Assembly (NCBI GenBank): GCA_044336205.1
Contig: CP172318.1
Location: forward strand, 62,001 to 126,000
DNA from: Ruoffia sp044336205
GTDB lineage: Bacteria > Bacillota > Bacilli > Lactobacillales > Aerococcaceae
Direction of reading: 5' to 3'
DNA length: 64,000 bases
Shown here: in pieces, positions 1 through 9,506 of the stretch
How positions within the stretch are numbered: position 1 is the first letter of the stretch
Layout: each line of letters opens with the position of its first letter
The notes under the pieces: model-generated
What the model saw: only the letters and a program-made list of their open reading frames with translations
Databases searched by the model: none
Told to the model about the DNA's origin: nothing
Made by a program: the position numbers and the translations under genes

Positions 1-966
1 CCAATCAGCTAAGTCGAGTAAGTTACCTAGATAAAGTTGAATGAATACAAATGCAATATAGACCTAAATTCTTCTGATAAAGCGGAGCTAAGTCTATTGA
101 GAAGGCGATTAATCCTAGTACTAGCCAATTCGCCGACAAGTAAAGAAAGGTGGATTCAATAATAAAATTCATGGCCAAAAGTTCGTCCATCGTCATCGAT
201 GCAGCGAGATATATACACAAAGTGAAAAGAATTTGAATGACTCTTAAGACTGCTAAACTTATGAGATAATAGTGTAAAAATACGTCAATTCTTGCCAGTG
301 AGCGGTTACAGAAATGATCAATCTGCTACGTAACTTCCTCTTTCCTTAGGCAGAGTAAGATGCTAATTGCAGGTATGATAGCAAAGATTGGCATCAGCGC
401 TATAATTAAGTGGGTAAAAATCTTAGTCAAGAAAAAGAATCTAATTCAGGAAGGAATGCTTGAATTAGCGGTACATCGACCAGATAAAGTTAAAGGTCAT
501 CCATAATGGTACCAAAACTTAAAGTTATAATAAACACTCCGATGGAACAGCTTGTGATTTTGACATTTTCCTGAGTCCAAATAAATTCCGTAAAAGTCTG
601 TAAAAAAGTTGAAGTATGCGAAGCTCTCGGTCGATCAGGTAGGAGGGCTTGGAACATGTCCCGCCGGTAGTTCAAGACAAAGCCTAAGACCATTAAGATA
701 AGCCCGCTTCCCACCAATAGATAGACCGGCCACTACTGATTATGCAAGAAACCCTAAGAGCGAACGACCCAATCTAAGGAAGATTGCATAGATAAAGCTT
801 TGTTTGACACGTCCCCGATCAAACGAAGTAGGTAGGTTAAATCTAAGAAGCTGAGAGCTATAGTCCGGCTTCCACGATTCGTCTCACTTAACTGGCTAGA
901 AAGTAAGGTCAGGCCAGCAAAGAATAACCCAACAAAGGCATGAAGATACCATAAAGTAAAGAACAT
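1..966 (-). pseudogene. Decayed ABC-2 type exporter permease (runs off left edge)
   Basis: Three consecutive minus-strand fragments read as one multi-spanning membrane protein resembling the large permeases of BcrB/tetronasin-type ABC exporters. The first covers 966-754, the second 717-490 and the third 220-23. The second fragment carries the phrases NYRRDMFQALLPDR and GTIMDDL, which I recall from that permease family, but this is from memory. The first two are joined in the same frame through a TAG and a second TAG near 770 and 733, so the breaks are nonsense mutations. Further stops and frame changes follow between 490 and 220, where translated segments such as HLIIALMPIFAIIPAISIL still look like membrane helices. 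The 5' part of the gene (roughly the first third of a ~530-residue family) is missing and the 3' end lies outside the window. No ATPase partner is visible. Decay is certain; the exact family is likely. Confidence 0.7.
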
Positions 967-1257
967 TCAAAACTAAAACTACTATACTCAATAGGTATAA
1001 AGCTAATAAAAATGAAAGCAGCAATCATTAAATTCAAAGAATGAAGACTTCAAATTTAAAGAGCTTTGATTCATTAGTGAATAATCATCTTCATGAATTT
1101 AACTAACTTATGACGAAACTGTGAGTAAAGGCGTAGAAAGATTGAGGATAAGGGATTTTCCCCAGTGTAAGTGTTAAAAAAGCTCAAGTGTGACCTAGCG
1201 TCATCGATGAAGTTAACTGGCAAATAAAGTACAATAAAGAGGTAAGGGGGAGTCTGT

Positions 1258-2289
1258 GTGAAAGTAACAACAGATATGATACATCCAGATTTACGACAAA
1301 GAGGAAAATGGCTGAGATGGCTTCAACCTAAAGCAAGTTCAGCCTTACTCCAAGGTTTAAGTAAAGTCTCCCAAAAAGTTCTCAAAGGGCGTTATACTGG
1401 TCCTAATCGTTTGAGAGAAGTGTGGATACCGAGAGAAGATGGCACTCAATTAAGACTTTGCGTCTTCTGGCCTCAAGAAAGAAAACAAACTACTATTCCA
1501 ATATTGGCCAAATATTCAAAAAAGAATCAATGGGATGCATCTGAAGAAGGTGTCCCCGGATTGTTATGGTTACACGGCGGTGGTTATGCCCTAGGAGCAC
1601 CAGAACAAGATGTTGGTTATATCGATGACTTTATTCGAACGACAGGATCGGTTGTTGTAGCTGTCGATTATCGTCTATCTGGTGAAGCAGCTTTTCCAGC
1701 GGCCATCGAAGATGCTTACCAGGCATTAAAATGGATGAAAGCTCACGGAAGCGAATATGGGATTCGCTCAGACCAATTGTTTGTGGGTGGAGCCAGTTCA
1801 GGTGGTGGCTTGACAGCTGCTTTGACTTTATTAGCTCGAGACCGAGGAGAGGTTAATATTGCCTTCCAGATGCCTTTATACCCAATGTTAGATCATCGAA
1901 CTTCAACGAATTCAGCCCAAGATAATGATGCACCTGTCTGGACAGCTCAGTATAATGAAGTCGCTTGGCAGATGTATTTGAAAGAGATTGAACGAGAAGG
2001 AGAGGAAATATATCCTTATGCTGTACCGATTATGGCAACGGATTACCATAATTTGCCACCGACTTATACTTATGTCGGAACGATTGAACCTTTCTTTGAT
2101 GAGACGATGAATTATGTGAGTAGTTTGATTGATGCGGGAGTACCCGTTCATTTCAAACTTTATGAAGGGGCTTTTCATGCCTTCGATCGGATTGTGCCTA
2201 AGGCGAATATATCACGAGAAGCACGCAGTCATCTGCTCGCGACTTACCAATACGCTGCCAAGCATTATTTTGCCGAACAAAATCAATAA
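1258..2289 (+). CDS. Alpha/beta hydrolase of the HSL-like esterase family
   Basis: This 343-residue protein looks like a cytoplasmic carboxylesterase of the hormone-sensitive-lipase family. The oxyanion-hole motif LHGGGYALG lies near residue 104. The nucleophile elbow GGASSGGG, near residue 180, replaces the usual GDSAGG. The acid region reads TIEPFFDE, with Glu where many relatives have Asp, and the catalytic His is in EGAFHAFD near residue 307. There is no signal peptide, and the first 60 residues are a basic cap-like extension. The start is GTG, chosen because a purine-rich ribosome binding site (AAGGGGGAG) sits just upstream. It is monocistronic: a strong terminator follows directly. The physiological substrate cannot be told from sequence. 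Confidence 0.85.
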   Translation: MKVTTDMIHPDLRQRGKWLRWLQPKASSALLQGLSKVSQKVLKGRYTGPNRLREVWIPREDGTQLRLCVFWPQERKQTTIPILAKYSKKNQWDASEEGVPGLLWLHGGGYALGAPEQDVGYIDDFIRTTGSVVVAVDYRLSGEAAFPAAIEDAYQALKWMKAHGSEYGIRSDQLFVGGASSGGGLTAALTLLARDRGEVNIAFQMPLYPMLDHRTSTNSAQDNDAPVWTAQYNEVAWQMYLKEIEREGEEIYPYAVPIMATDYHNLPPTYTYVGTIEPFFDETMNYVSSLIDAGVPVHFKLYEGAFHAFDRIVPKANISREARSHLLATYQYAAKHYFAEQNQ

Positions 2290-2304
2290 TGGATAAGATT
2301 TTTA

Positions 2305-2353
2305 ACCTTTGCTTTTAAGATAAGAATAAATCTTAAGGGCAAAGTTTTTTGTT
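2305..2353 (+). terminator. Intrinsic terminator after the esterase gene
   Basis: The arms CTTTGCTTTTAAGAT and ATCTTAAGGGCAAAG pair around a short loop and are followed by TTTTTTGTTT. It separates the esterase from the two-component operon. Confidence 0.85.
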
Positions 2354-2401
2354 TAGTTATACTTTAGCTAACTGTTTATAATAGAAGATGAGGTGATAGA
2401 G

Positions 2402-3076
2402 ATGTTTCAAATTTTGGTGGTAGATGATAATAAGAACACTAGACAACTGATGCAAGCAGTTCTTGAAGCAGAGAATTATAAGGTGTATACAGCTGTGGAC
2501 GGTCAAGATGCTTTGGATGTCATGGATCAACAACATATTGACTTAGTCTTACTGGACGTGATGATGCCGAATATGGATGGGCTGGAATTTACTAAGTTAT
2601 TGCGAGAGTTGGACAATGACTTGCCAATCTTAATGGTCTCAGCCAAGCAATTGCCTCAAGACCGCAAGTTAGGTTTTAGGGCAGGGACCGATGACTATAT
2701 GACGAAGCCGGTGGATGAGGAGGAGATGTTACTTCGAATTAAAGCCTTGCTCAGACGGGCCAAAATTGCTACAGAACGTAAAATCCACCTTGGCCCAGTT
2801 ACTTTAGATTATGATAATTTAATTGTCAGCCGTGGGGATGAGCTATATACTCTTCCGCAGAAAGAATTCCAATTACTTTACCTTTTGCTATCATTTCCTA
2901 ATAAAATTTACACTCGTATTCAATTAATGGATGAGATCTGGGGCGTAGAAAGTGATACTGGCTGGGAGACGGTGACTGTACATGTTGCACGCTTACGCAA
3001 ACGTTTTGGGGATTGGCCAGAATTTGAGATTGAATCGGTGCGTGGATTAGGCTACCGAGCGGTGAAAAAAGTATGA
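2402..3076 (+). CDS. OmpR-family response regulator
   Basis: A 224-residue DNA-binding response regulator. The receiver domain (about residues 3-115) has the acidic pair in VVDDN, the phospho-acceptor Asp at about residue 52 in LLDVMMPNMDG, and the Lys of TKPVD. A winged-helix effector domain fills the C-terminus (GWETVTVHVARLRKRFG, then GLGYRAVKK). I chose ATG 2402 rather than an upstream GTG because GAGGTGAT is five bases before it and would otherwise overlap the start. Its last codons overlap the kinase gene (ATGA at 3073-3076), so the two are translationally coupled. A TATAAT lies at 2377-2382. The regulon is unknown. Confidence 0.93.
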   Translation: MFQILVVDDNKNTRQLMQAVLEAENYKVYTAVDGQDALDVMDQQHIDLVLLDVMMPNMDGLEFTKLLRELDNDLPILMVSAKQLPQDRKLGFRAGTDDYMTKPVDEEEMLLRIKALLRRAKIATERKIHLGPVTLDYDNLIVSRGDELYTLPQKEFQLLYLLLSFPNKIYTRIQLMDEIWGVESDTGWETVTVHVARLRKRFGDWPEFEIESVRGLGYRAVKKV

Positions 3077-4233
3077 AAAAATTCAAGAAAAAACAAGAAA
3101 AAATTGAACAAGCTTCAAAAGTGAATCAGACTAGCCGGCCCGGTCATTACCACCATTGGCATCCTCACGGACATTCGCACCGCCACCCTATAGCGAAGAA
3201 GAAATTGATGATTTTATTCTCCATTATCGTCTTCATTATTTTGTCGATAACCATGCTGATTGTAGGGCTTATAACCGTGATTTTAGTTCATTCAGGGGTG
3301 ATTTTGAGTCACTTTCAAGCGCCGTCGATTTTCTATCCAATATTAATATTTGCGGTTGTGAGTATTGTGACTGGAACCGTCGTAGCGGCGATTTTTAGTG
3401 CAATTCCACTTCGACCGGTTAATATCTTGATTAATGGGATGAATCGCCTAGCTTTTGGTGAATATGATACACGAATTAATTTAGGGAATAGTAAGATTGG
3501 TGTCGACTTGGCATACAGTTTCAATCAATTGGCTAAGGAGTTATCTAATACTGAGATGTTGCGGTCTGATTTTGTGAATAACTTTTCTCATGAGTTCAAG
3601 ACACCAATTGTCTCTATTCGTGGGTTCGCCAAATTATTGCAGAAAGGGAATTTGTCAGAGGATAAACAGGCAGAGTATTTGAATATTATTGTGGAGGAAG
3701 TGAGTCGCTTGGCTGATTTATCAACCAATGCGTTAAATTTAACAAAGATTGAGAACCAGACTATTTTGACGGATATTACGTCGTTTAACTTGTCCGAACA
3801 ATTGCGGAATTCGATCTTGCTGTTAGAACATAAGTGGGTCAAGAAGGATATTGTTTTTTTACCTGAATTTGGCGAGCATATGATTGAGGCGAACGAAGAA
3901 TTACTTAAACAAATCTGGATTAACCTCGTCGATAATTCAATCAAATTTGCGCCAGAATCTAGCCGAATCACACTAACTATTCAAGAAGATTCAGAATTTT
4001 TAACTGTGTGTATTCAAAATGTCGGTCCGCGTATTAGTGATGCTGACCTAAAACGAATATTCAATAAATATTGGCAAGCTGACAGCTCACACGCAACTGA
4101 AGGCGCGGGTATTGGTTTATCAATCGCGAAAAGGGTCGTTGACTTACATAATGGTTACATCGGCGTTGATAGTACAGATGAGCGAACTATTTTTATCGTT
4201 CAACTTCCGAAGAACAGTTATCGAGAGGTGTAG
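3073..4233 (+). CDS. Sensor histidine kinase with histidine-rich cytoplasmic N-terminus
   Basis: A 386-residue membrane kinase paired with the preceding regulator. The order is a lysine-rich start, a histidine cluster (GHYHHWHPHGHSHRHP, about residues 18-33), transmembrane helix 1 (about 43-75), a very short external loop of about ten residues, helix 2 (about 87-112), HAMP, the dimerisation domain with phospho-acceptor His173 in FSHEFKTP, and a HATPase_c domain with the N box (NLVDNSIKFAP) and G boxes (GAGIGLSIAK). The tiny outer loop matches intramembrane-sensing kinases rather than kinases with a sensor domain. Being predicted cytoplasmic, the His cluster could bind Zn, Ni, Cu or haem; that is inference. 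An array of 42-bp repeats follows the gene. Confidence 0.92.
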   Translation: MKKFKKKQEKIEQASKVNQTSRPGHYHHWHPHGHSHRHPIAKKKLMILFSIIVFIILSITMLIVGLITVILVHSGVILSHFQAPSIFYPILIFAVVSIVTGTVVAAIFSAIPLRPVNILINGMNRLAFGEYDTRINLGNSKIGVDLAYSFNQLAKELSNTEMLRSDFVNNFSHEFKTPIVSIRGFAKLLQKGNLSEDKQAEYLNIIVEEVSRLADLSTNALNLTKIENQTILTDITSFNLSEQLRNSILLLEHKWVKKDIVFLPEFGEHMIEANEELLKQIWINLVDNSIKFAPESSRITLTIQEDSEFLTVCIQNVGPRISDADLKRIFNKYWQADSSHATEGAGIGLSIAKRVVDLHNGYIGVDSTDERTIFIVQLPKNSYREV

Positions 4234-4251
4234 GTGGATGGCTTCTAAGTA

Positions 4252-4503
4252 AAAAAAGGCTAGGCGGAACAATGATCTATCAAAGTTCCGGGTAACTGCG
4301 CTTAAGCGGAACAATGATCTATCAAAGTTCCTAGTAACTGCGCTTAGTCGGAAGAATGGACTATCAAAGTTCCGGGTAACTGCGTCAGGGCGGAACAATG
4401 AATTTTCAAAGTTCCGGGTAACTGCGCTTAAGCGGAACAATGATCTATCAAAGTTCCTAGTAACTGCGCTTAGGCGGAACAATGAATTTCCAAAGTTCCG
4501 GCC
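4252..4503 (+). repeat. Tandem array of six 42-bp hairpin units (family A)
   Basis: GGAAC recurs at 4266, 4308, 4350 (as GGAAG), 4392, 4434 and 4476, exactly 42 bases apart. Each unit has GGAACAATG, a variable six-base segment, then CAAAGTTCC, so GGAAC pairs with GTTCC around a 13-14 base loop. The linker reads TAGTAACTGCGCTTAGGC or a close variant. A minus-strand open frame crosses the array only because 42 is a multiple of three. Another family A array lies at 49.07-49.2 kb. Confidence 0.95.
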
Positions 4504-4611
4504 AACCCACTCTACCTCGGATTTATTCTGAATCAACCCAATAAAGGACAAGTTTATCTTCAATTAATGTTAAAGTTTTAAATTACGTATAAAGCGTTGA
4601 GAATCATTGCA

Positions 4612-4648
4612 GACGTACAAATTCTGTTTTAGAATTGTACGTTTTTCT
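4612..4648 (+). terminator. Intrinsic terminator or attenuator upstream of the ABC exporter
   Basis: GACGTACAA-ATTCT pairs with AGAATTGTACGT around GTTTT, followed by TTTTTC. It lies only about 45 bases before the exporter's start, so it could end two-component transcription or attenuate the exporter operon. Confidence 0.75.
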
Positions 4649-4691
4649 AGTTCTCATAATGCTATGTTAGAGAATGGAAGGAAGTTGATGA

Positions 4692-6449
4692 ATGTTAAAG
4701 ATGCTTAAGCGTTTCACAAAAACAGAAGGACTCCTCATAGGGTTGAGTCTAATATTTATCGTCATACAAGTTTGGCTGGATCTCAAGATTCCGGACTATA
4801 TGAGTGAGGTGAAGATGCTTGTTCAAACTCCTGGCAGTGAAATGAGAGATATCTATGTAGCTGGAGGATTGATGTTAGCTTGTGCTTTCGGGAGTTTAGT
4901 CTCTGCGGTGGCAGTAGCGGTGATTGCTTCTAAGATTTCTGCAAACTTGGGGGCGAATTTACGTTCAGCCATGTTCAATAAGGTCATGGATTTTTCTATG
5001 GAAGAGATGAGCCGCTTCTCAACAGATAGTTTGATTACCCGATCAACCAATGATATTACACAAGTTCAGATGTTAATCGTAATGGGGCTTCAGGCGATCA
5101 TTAAAGCACCTATTATTGGTGTTTGGGCCATACTTAAAATCGCAGACAAGAGTTGGCAATGGACCTTTACAACCGCTATGGCTATCGTTATTTTGATGGC
5201 GGTTGTAGGAATACTAATGTTCCTTGCTCTACCAAAATTCAAGTCTTTACAAGCCTTAACAGACCGCTTGAGTAGTGTGACTCGTGAAAACTTGAGTGGC
5301 TTGCGTGTAGTTCGTGCTTATAACGCCGAAGATTATCAAGAGGACAAATTTGAAGCGGTGAACACAGAATTAACGAATACTCACTTATTCACAAGCCGTG
5401 CGATGGCTTTCATGCAACCAAGTATTCAATTAGTGATGAGTGGGTTATCCCTTGCTATTTATTGGATTGGGGCGATATTAATTGAGCAAGCAACCATGCC
5501 AATGAAGTTGACTTTATTCTCAGATATGATTGTGTTCTCGTCATATGCCATGCAAATTGTGATGGCCTTTATGATGTTAATTATGATTTTTATACTTGTT
5601 CCAAGAGCTTCTGTATCCATTAATCGTATTCAAGAAGTTCTTGAGACAGACTTAGCGATTACTGATGGGGGAATGAGTGCTAGCTCAAGGGCTGAAGTTG
5701 GTCAAGTTGAATTCAAAAACGTAAGCTTTAAGTACCCAGGCGCTCAAGAATATGTGATTAGAGATGTATCTTTTAAAGCGAACCAAGGTGAGACAGTGGC
5801 CTTTATTGGAGCTACAGGTTCAGGAAAGAGCACATTGATTAATTTAATTCCTCGCCTCTATGAAGCTACAGAGGGTGAAGTGTTAGTAAACGGCATGAAT
5901 GTGAAAGATTATAACTTGGATGCCTTACACAATACGATGGGTTACGTCAGTCAAAAAGCTCAGCTATTCAATGGGACAATCAAATCCAACGTTGCCTATG
6001 GTAATAATGGCCATGATGGCTTTATCGACTCGGATATTATTGAAGCCATTTACACAGCACAGGCGAGTGATTTCGTTGAAGCTTTAGAAGGTGGCTACGA
6101 TGCTAAAGTAACTCCAGGTGGAACCAACTTATCGGGGGGACAGAAGCAACGTATATCTATTGCTAGAGCGATTGCGCGCCAAGCAAAGATTCTTATCTTT
6201 GATGATTCATTCTCAGCTTTAGACTACCGGACTGATAAGAAACTCCGCCAAGCCCTGCGTGAAGATTGTGCTGACGCGACTAAGTTGATTGTTGCCCAAC
6301 GTATTGGGACTATTAAAGATGCTGACCGAATTATTGTGCTCGATGAAGGGCGTGTGGTTGGTAATGGTACACATGATGAATTAATGGCAAACTGTCTTGA
6401 ATACCAAGAGATTGCCTACTCACAACTTTCGAAGGAGGAATTAGCATAA
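4692..6449 (+). CDS. Multidrug ABC exporter half-transporter, subunit 1 (degenerate site)
   Basis: A 585-residue half-transporter with six transmembrane helices (about residues 1-310) fused to an ATPase domain. Walker A is GATGSGKST and the signature is LSGGQKQR. Walker B ends in IFDDS, with Asp where the catalytic Glu normally sits, and the switch region is AQR instead of the usual AHR. These two changes mark it as the partner carrying the degenerate nucleotide site of a heterodimeric exporter such as EfrAB, LmrCD or BmrCD. The start ATG has GGAAGGAAG at good spacing. Its stop overlaps the next start by one base (TAATG), so both subunits are co-translated. Substrate is unknown. Confidence 0.92.
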   Translation: MLKMLKRFTKTEGLLIGLSLIFIVIQVWLDLKIPDYMSEVKMLVQTPGSEMRDIYVAGGLMLACAFGSLVSAVAVAVIASKISANLGANLRSAMFNKVMDFSMEEMSRFSTDSLITRSTNDITQVQMLIVMGLQAIIKAPIIGVWAILKIADKSWQWTFTTAMAIVILMAVVGILMFLALPKFKSLQALTDRLSSVTRENLSGLRVVRAYNAEDYQEDKFEAVNTELTNTHLFTSRAMAFMQPSIQLVMSGLSLAIYWIGAILIEQATMPMKLTLFSDMIVFSSYAMQIVMAFMMLIMIFILVPRASVSINRIQEVLETDLAITDGGMSASSRAEVGQVEFKNVSFKYPGAQEYVIRDVSFKANQGETVAFIGATGSGKSTLINLIPRLYEATEGEVLVNGMNVKDYNLDALHNTMGYVSQKAQLFNGTIKSNVAYGNNGHDGFIDSDIIEAIYTAQASDFVEALEGGYDAKVTPGGTNLSGGQKQRISIARAIARQAKILIFDDSFSALDYRTDKKLRQALREDCADATKLIVAQRIGTIKDADRIIVLDEGRVVGNGTHDELMANCLEYQEIAYSQLSKEELA

Positions 6450-8239
6450 TGAATCACGGACCAGGAAGAGGCCAAAGACCTCAACAAAAAGCAAAGAATT
6501 TTAAAGAAACTTGGGGGAAATTGTTAAATTACTTCCGCCCATACTGGACAGCCGGCATTATCTCCTTAATTTGTGCGATTATTGGGACGATTTTAACGCT
6601 GATTGGACCAGATAAGCTCTATGAGTTAACTGATATTGTAACAGCGGGAATTTTAACTGGTATTGATATGGCTGCTGTAAGAAATATCGGTATGACTTTA
6701 GTGTTGTTTTATGGGTTAAGTGCATTGTTAACCTTGACTCAAGGACTGGTCATGGCAACCATTACTCAACGAATCTCTAAACGATTGCGTCGCGATTTGT
6801 CGCATAAAATTAACAACTTACCCATCGCTTACTTTGATAATAAAACGACGGGAGACATATTATCTCGAGTCACGAATGATATTGACACAATTGCCCAATC
6901 TTTGAACCAAAGTATCTCAACCGTTGTTACAGCGACGACAATGTTATTAGGTTCATTATTCATGATGCTAAAAACCAATCTCATTATGACTTTAACAGCT
7001 GTCATTGCTACGGTTATCGGTTTTGTTCTCATGATGGTCATCATGAGCCATTCTCAAAAATACTTCTCACAACAACAAAATGACCTTGGAAAAATCAATG
7101 GACATATTGAAGAGATGTACTCAAATCAAATGATTGTCAAAGTCTACAACGGTGAAAAAGATGCCCGTGAAACTTTTGAAGAAGTGAATGCTGACCTAAG
7201 AAACAGTGGTTTTCGTGCGCAAAGTCTTTCGGGCTTAATGATGCCACTGATGGGATTCATCGGAAACTTCGGCTATGTGGCAGTAAGTATCGTTGGAGCT
7301 TTACTGGCAATTAACGGCCATATTTCATTTGGTGTGATTGTTGCTTTTATTATGTATGTTCGCTACTTTACTCAACCCTTGAACCAATTAGCCCAAGCAG
7401 CCCAATCACTACAATCGACGGCGGCAGCGGGAGAGCGTGTCTTTGAGATGTTAGAGTCTCAAGAGATGGCAGATGAAAGTCACAAGTCACAAGCTTTAAC
7501 GTCGATTAAAGGAGATGTTGAGTTTGAACATGTAGCCTTTAGCTATCCAGAAAGTGACCAGAAGGTGATCCATGATTTCTCAGCGAAGGCACATGCTGGA
7601 GAGAAAATTGCGATTGTTGGTCCAACTGGAGCAGGGAAGACGACAATGATTAACTTATTGATGAGGTTCTATGATGTAACCTCAGGTGATATTAAAATTG
7701 ATGGAATCTCAACATCCAAGCTAAAACGAGAAAATGTGCGCGACCAATTCAGTATGGTACTTCAAGATACGTGGATATTCAATGGAACAGTTCGCGAAAA
7801 CTTAATCTATTCGATTGAAGGTGTCAGCGAAGAGAAAATGGTTGAAGCAGCCAAAGCAGTAGGCTTAGATCACTTTATCCGAACACTGCCACAAGGTTAC
7901 GATACTGTATTGGACGATCAAGTTAGTCTGTCAGAAGGACAGAAACAACAAATTACCATTGCTCGTGCTATGATTGCGGATAGACCGATGCTGATTCTTG
8001 ACGAAGCGACATCATTTGTGGATACACGTACTGAATTAGCCATCCAAACAGCTATGGACAAGTTAATGGAAGGGCGAACATCCTTCATCATTGCCCACCG
8101 TTTATCTACAATTAAAAATGCTGACCTGATACTCGTGATGAAAGATGGCGATATTATTGAAAGTGGTACCCATGCAAACTTATTAGATCAAGGCGAGTTT
8201 TATGCCCAACTTTACAATAGTCAATTTGAAATGGCGTAA
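6449..8239 (+). CDS. Multidrug ABC exporter half-transporter, subunit 2 (catalytic site)
   Basis: The 596-residue partner has an N-terminal six-helix membrane domain and a C-terminal ATPase. Walker A is GPTGAGKTT, Walker B is LILDEAT with the catalytic Glu, and the switch His is in AHRLSTI. The signature is the altered LSEGQKQQ. In a heterodimer this gives one competent site (Walker A/B here, LSGGQ from subunit 1) and one degenerate site, as known for EfrB/LmrD/BmrD-type proteins. The first 20 residues are a Gly/Gln/Arg-rich cytoplasmic tail. It is the last gene of its operon; a terminator follows at 8323. Confidence 0.92.
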   Translation: MNHGPGRGQRPQQKAKNFKETWGKLLNYFRPYWTAGIISLICAIIGTILTLIGPDKLYELTDIVTAGILTGIDMAAVRNIGMTLVLFYGLSALLTLTQGLVMATITQRISKRLRRDLSHKINNLPIAYFDNKTTGDILSRVTNDIDTIAQSLNQSISTVVTATTMLLGSLFMMLKTNLIMTLTAVIATVIGFVLMMVIMSHSQKYFSQQQNDLGKINGHIEEMYSNQMIVKVYNGEKDARETFEEVNADLRNSGFRAQSLSGLMMPLMGFIGNFGYVAVSIVGALLAINGHISFGVIVAFIMYVRYFTQPLNQLAQAAQSLQSTAAAGERVFEMLESQEMADESHKSQALTSIKGDVEFEHVAFSYPESDQKVIHDFSAKAHAGEKIAIVGPTGAGKTTMINLLMRFYDVTSGDIKIDGISTSKLKRENVRDQFSMVLQDTWIFNGTVRENLIYSIEGVSEEKMVEAAKAVGLDHFIRTLPQGYDTVLDDQVSLSEGQKQQITIARAMIADRPMLILDEATSFVDTRTELAIQTAMDKLMEGRTSFIIAHRLSTIKNADLILVMKDGDIIESGTHANLLDQGEFYAQLYNSQFEMA

Positions 8240-8322
8240 GATTATGTGTGATGGAACTTTGTGGTCAAATTAAAACCATTCTTGGCTAGTGGATTGTCAG
8301 TTGACTTGATTTAATTTAATTA

Positions 8323-8356
8323 GCGACAGCTCGAGACTTGAGCTGTCGTCTTTTTG
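8323..8356 (+). terminator. Intrinsic terminator after the ABC exporter operon
   Basis: GCGACAGCTC and GAGCTGTCGT pair around GAGACTT, followed by CTTTTTG. Confidence 0.85.
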
Positions 8357-8400
8357 TGTGTTCGGCGTTATCTGAGTGTTTGAGTTGGCGTATATCGGCG

Positions 8401-8770
8401 TCGCCTACGTCATGTTCTCGCTTCACTTGTCACACTACACTCCCCCCTGCGCCATCTCATCACTCGCCATGACACACCTCGGTGTTCCCTATGTCATGTC
8501 CCCGCTTCACTTGTCACATTACACTCCCCCTGCGCTATCTCATCACTCGCCATGACACACCTCGGTGTTCCCTATGTCATGTCCTCGCTTCACTTGTCAC
8601 ACTACACTCCCCCCTGCGCCATCTCATCACTCGCCATGACACACCTCGGTGTTCCCTACGTCATGTCCCCGCTTCACTTGTCACACTACGCTTCCACCTG
8701 CGCCATCTTATCACTCGCCATGACGCACCTCGGTGTTCCCTACGTCATGTCCCCGCTTCACTTGTCGCAA
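8401..8770. repeat. Tandem array of ~84-bp units (family D)
   Basis: Units starting TACGTCATG or TATGTCATG begin at 8406, 8490, 8573, 8657 and 8741, giving about 4.3 copies with a period of 83-84. Each unit holds a nested palindrome: CATGAC pairs with GTCATG across the unit junction, and inside it ACACC pairs with GGTGT. The array is C-rich on the plus strand (about 55% GC), unlike the surrounding DNA. Two overlapping open frames cross it because the period is nearly a multiple of three; neither looks like a gene. It fills the gap between two converging operons. Confidence 0.93.
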
Positions 8771-8802
8771 CGAACAACCATCCCCTCAAAAAATTTACCC
8801 AC

Positions 8803-8846
8803 AAAAAATCCCAAAACGACAATGCTAATCCTGTCGTTTTGGGATG
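8803..8846 (-). terminator. Terminator of the nitroreductase gene
   Basis: ATCCCAAAACGACA pairs with TGTCGTTTTGGGAT, and the minus-strand transcript continues into U-rich sequence (ATTTTTTGT). Confidence 0.85.
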
Positions 8847-8858
8847 AATGTTGAATGA

Positions 8859-9458
8859 TTATTCAGAGATAACTTGAACTTGTACTTCCGAATCGATGTA
8901 TTCTTTTTCTGAGATTTCTTGCTCAATTGAACCGAATGGCATTTGAGCAATTAATTCGTATGACTCAGGTAAGTTGAACATTTCACGGATTGCTTTGTCA
9001 AATCCTTGTTCGTAACCAACGCTAAAGTGTTGTAATGATCCACCTAAGTTCATTTCAGTTAAAGCTAACCAAGTAGCGTATTGTGCGTTCGCTGAGTTGT
9101 TTTGTTTGTAAGCTTCAGTACGTTGACCTTGTGTAGGCATTGTTGCAACAGCATCACGGTCTTCGAAGAATAATACTGTTCCCATACCTAATTTGGCACC
9201 TTCCATAATTGGAGACATGAAGTCCCAAGTAGCTTGGTCTAAAACATCTTTTTGAACGTCTAAGATTAAGTTCCATAATTTAGTGTTTGCTTCACTTGTA
9301 ACAATAACTAAACGTGAAGTTTGGCTGTTAAAAGCTGTTGGAACATCTTTTTGTGTTTCACGGATTGACGCAACAATCTCGTCGATTGAGAAGTCACTGT
9401 TAGTTCCTAAAGCGTAGATTGAGCGACGGTTTTTAACTAATTGTTTGAATTCTGCCAT
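8859..9458 (-). CDS. Nitroreductase family protein (Frm2/CinD-like)
   Basis: A 199-residue flavoprotein of the small nitroreductase branch that includes yeast Frm2 and Lactococcus CinD. The N-terminal NRRSIYALG is the hallmark FMN-phosphate contact of this branch, followed by the PTAFNSQTSRL segment and a C-terminal FGS motif. It should reduce nitro or quinone compounds with NAD(P)H in the cytoplasm; CinD is copper-inducible in Lactococcus. AAGGAG lies before the start. A clear sigma-A promoter (TTTACA, 17 bases, TATAAT) drives it. The gene is monocistronic, with its own terminator. Confidence 0.88.
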   Translation of the reverse strand: MAEFKQLVKNRRSIYALGTNSDFSIDEIVASIRETQKDVPTAFNSQTSRLVIVTSEANTKLWNLILDVQKDVLDQATWDFMSPIMEGAKLGMGTVLFFEDRDAVATMPTQGQRTEAYKQNNSANAQYATWLALTEMNLGGSLQHFSVGYEQGFDKAIREMFNLPESYELIAQMPFGSIEQEISEKEYIDSEVQVQVISE

Positions 9459-9506
9459 TTTAATAAAATCTCCTTTTGATTAAATATTATGTTTTAACTA
9501 ATTCTT

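Noticed and set aside
1912..2178. Minus-strand 88-codon frame inside the esterase gene
   Set aside because: It is a shadow of a well-supported gene, as are most other short frames overlapping named genes.
4144..4563. Minus-strand 139-codon frame encoding a 14-residue repeat (FRLSAVTRNF)
   Set aside because: It is open only because the DNA repeat is 42 bases, and it overlaps the kinase gene. The similar frames at 48975-49202 and 50278-50478 have the same cause, and none has a ribosome site.
8482..8854. Two overlapping plus-strand frames of 100-121 codons in the 84-bp array
   Set aside because: Both frames follow the repeat period, lack ribosome sites and give low-complexity His/Ser/Leu peptides.
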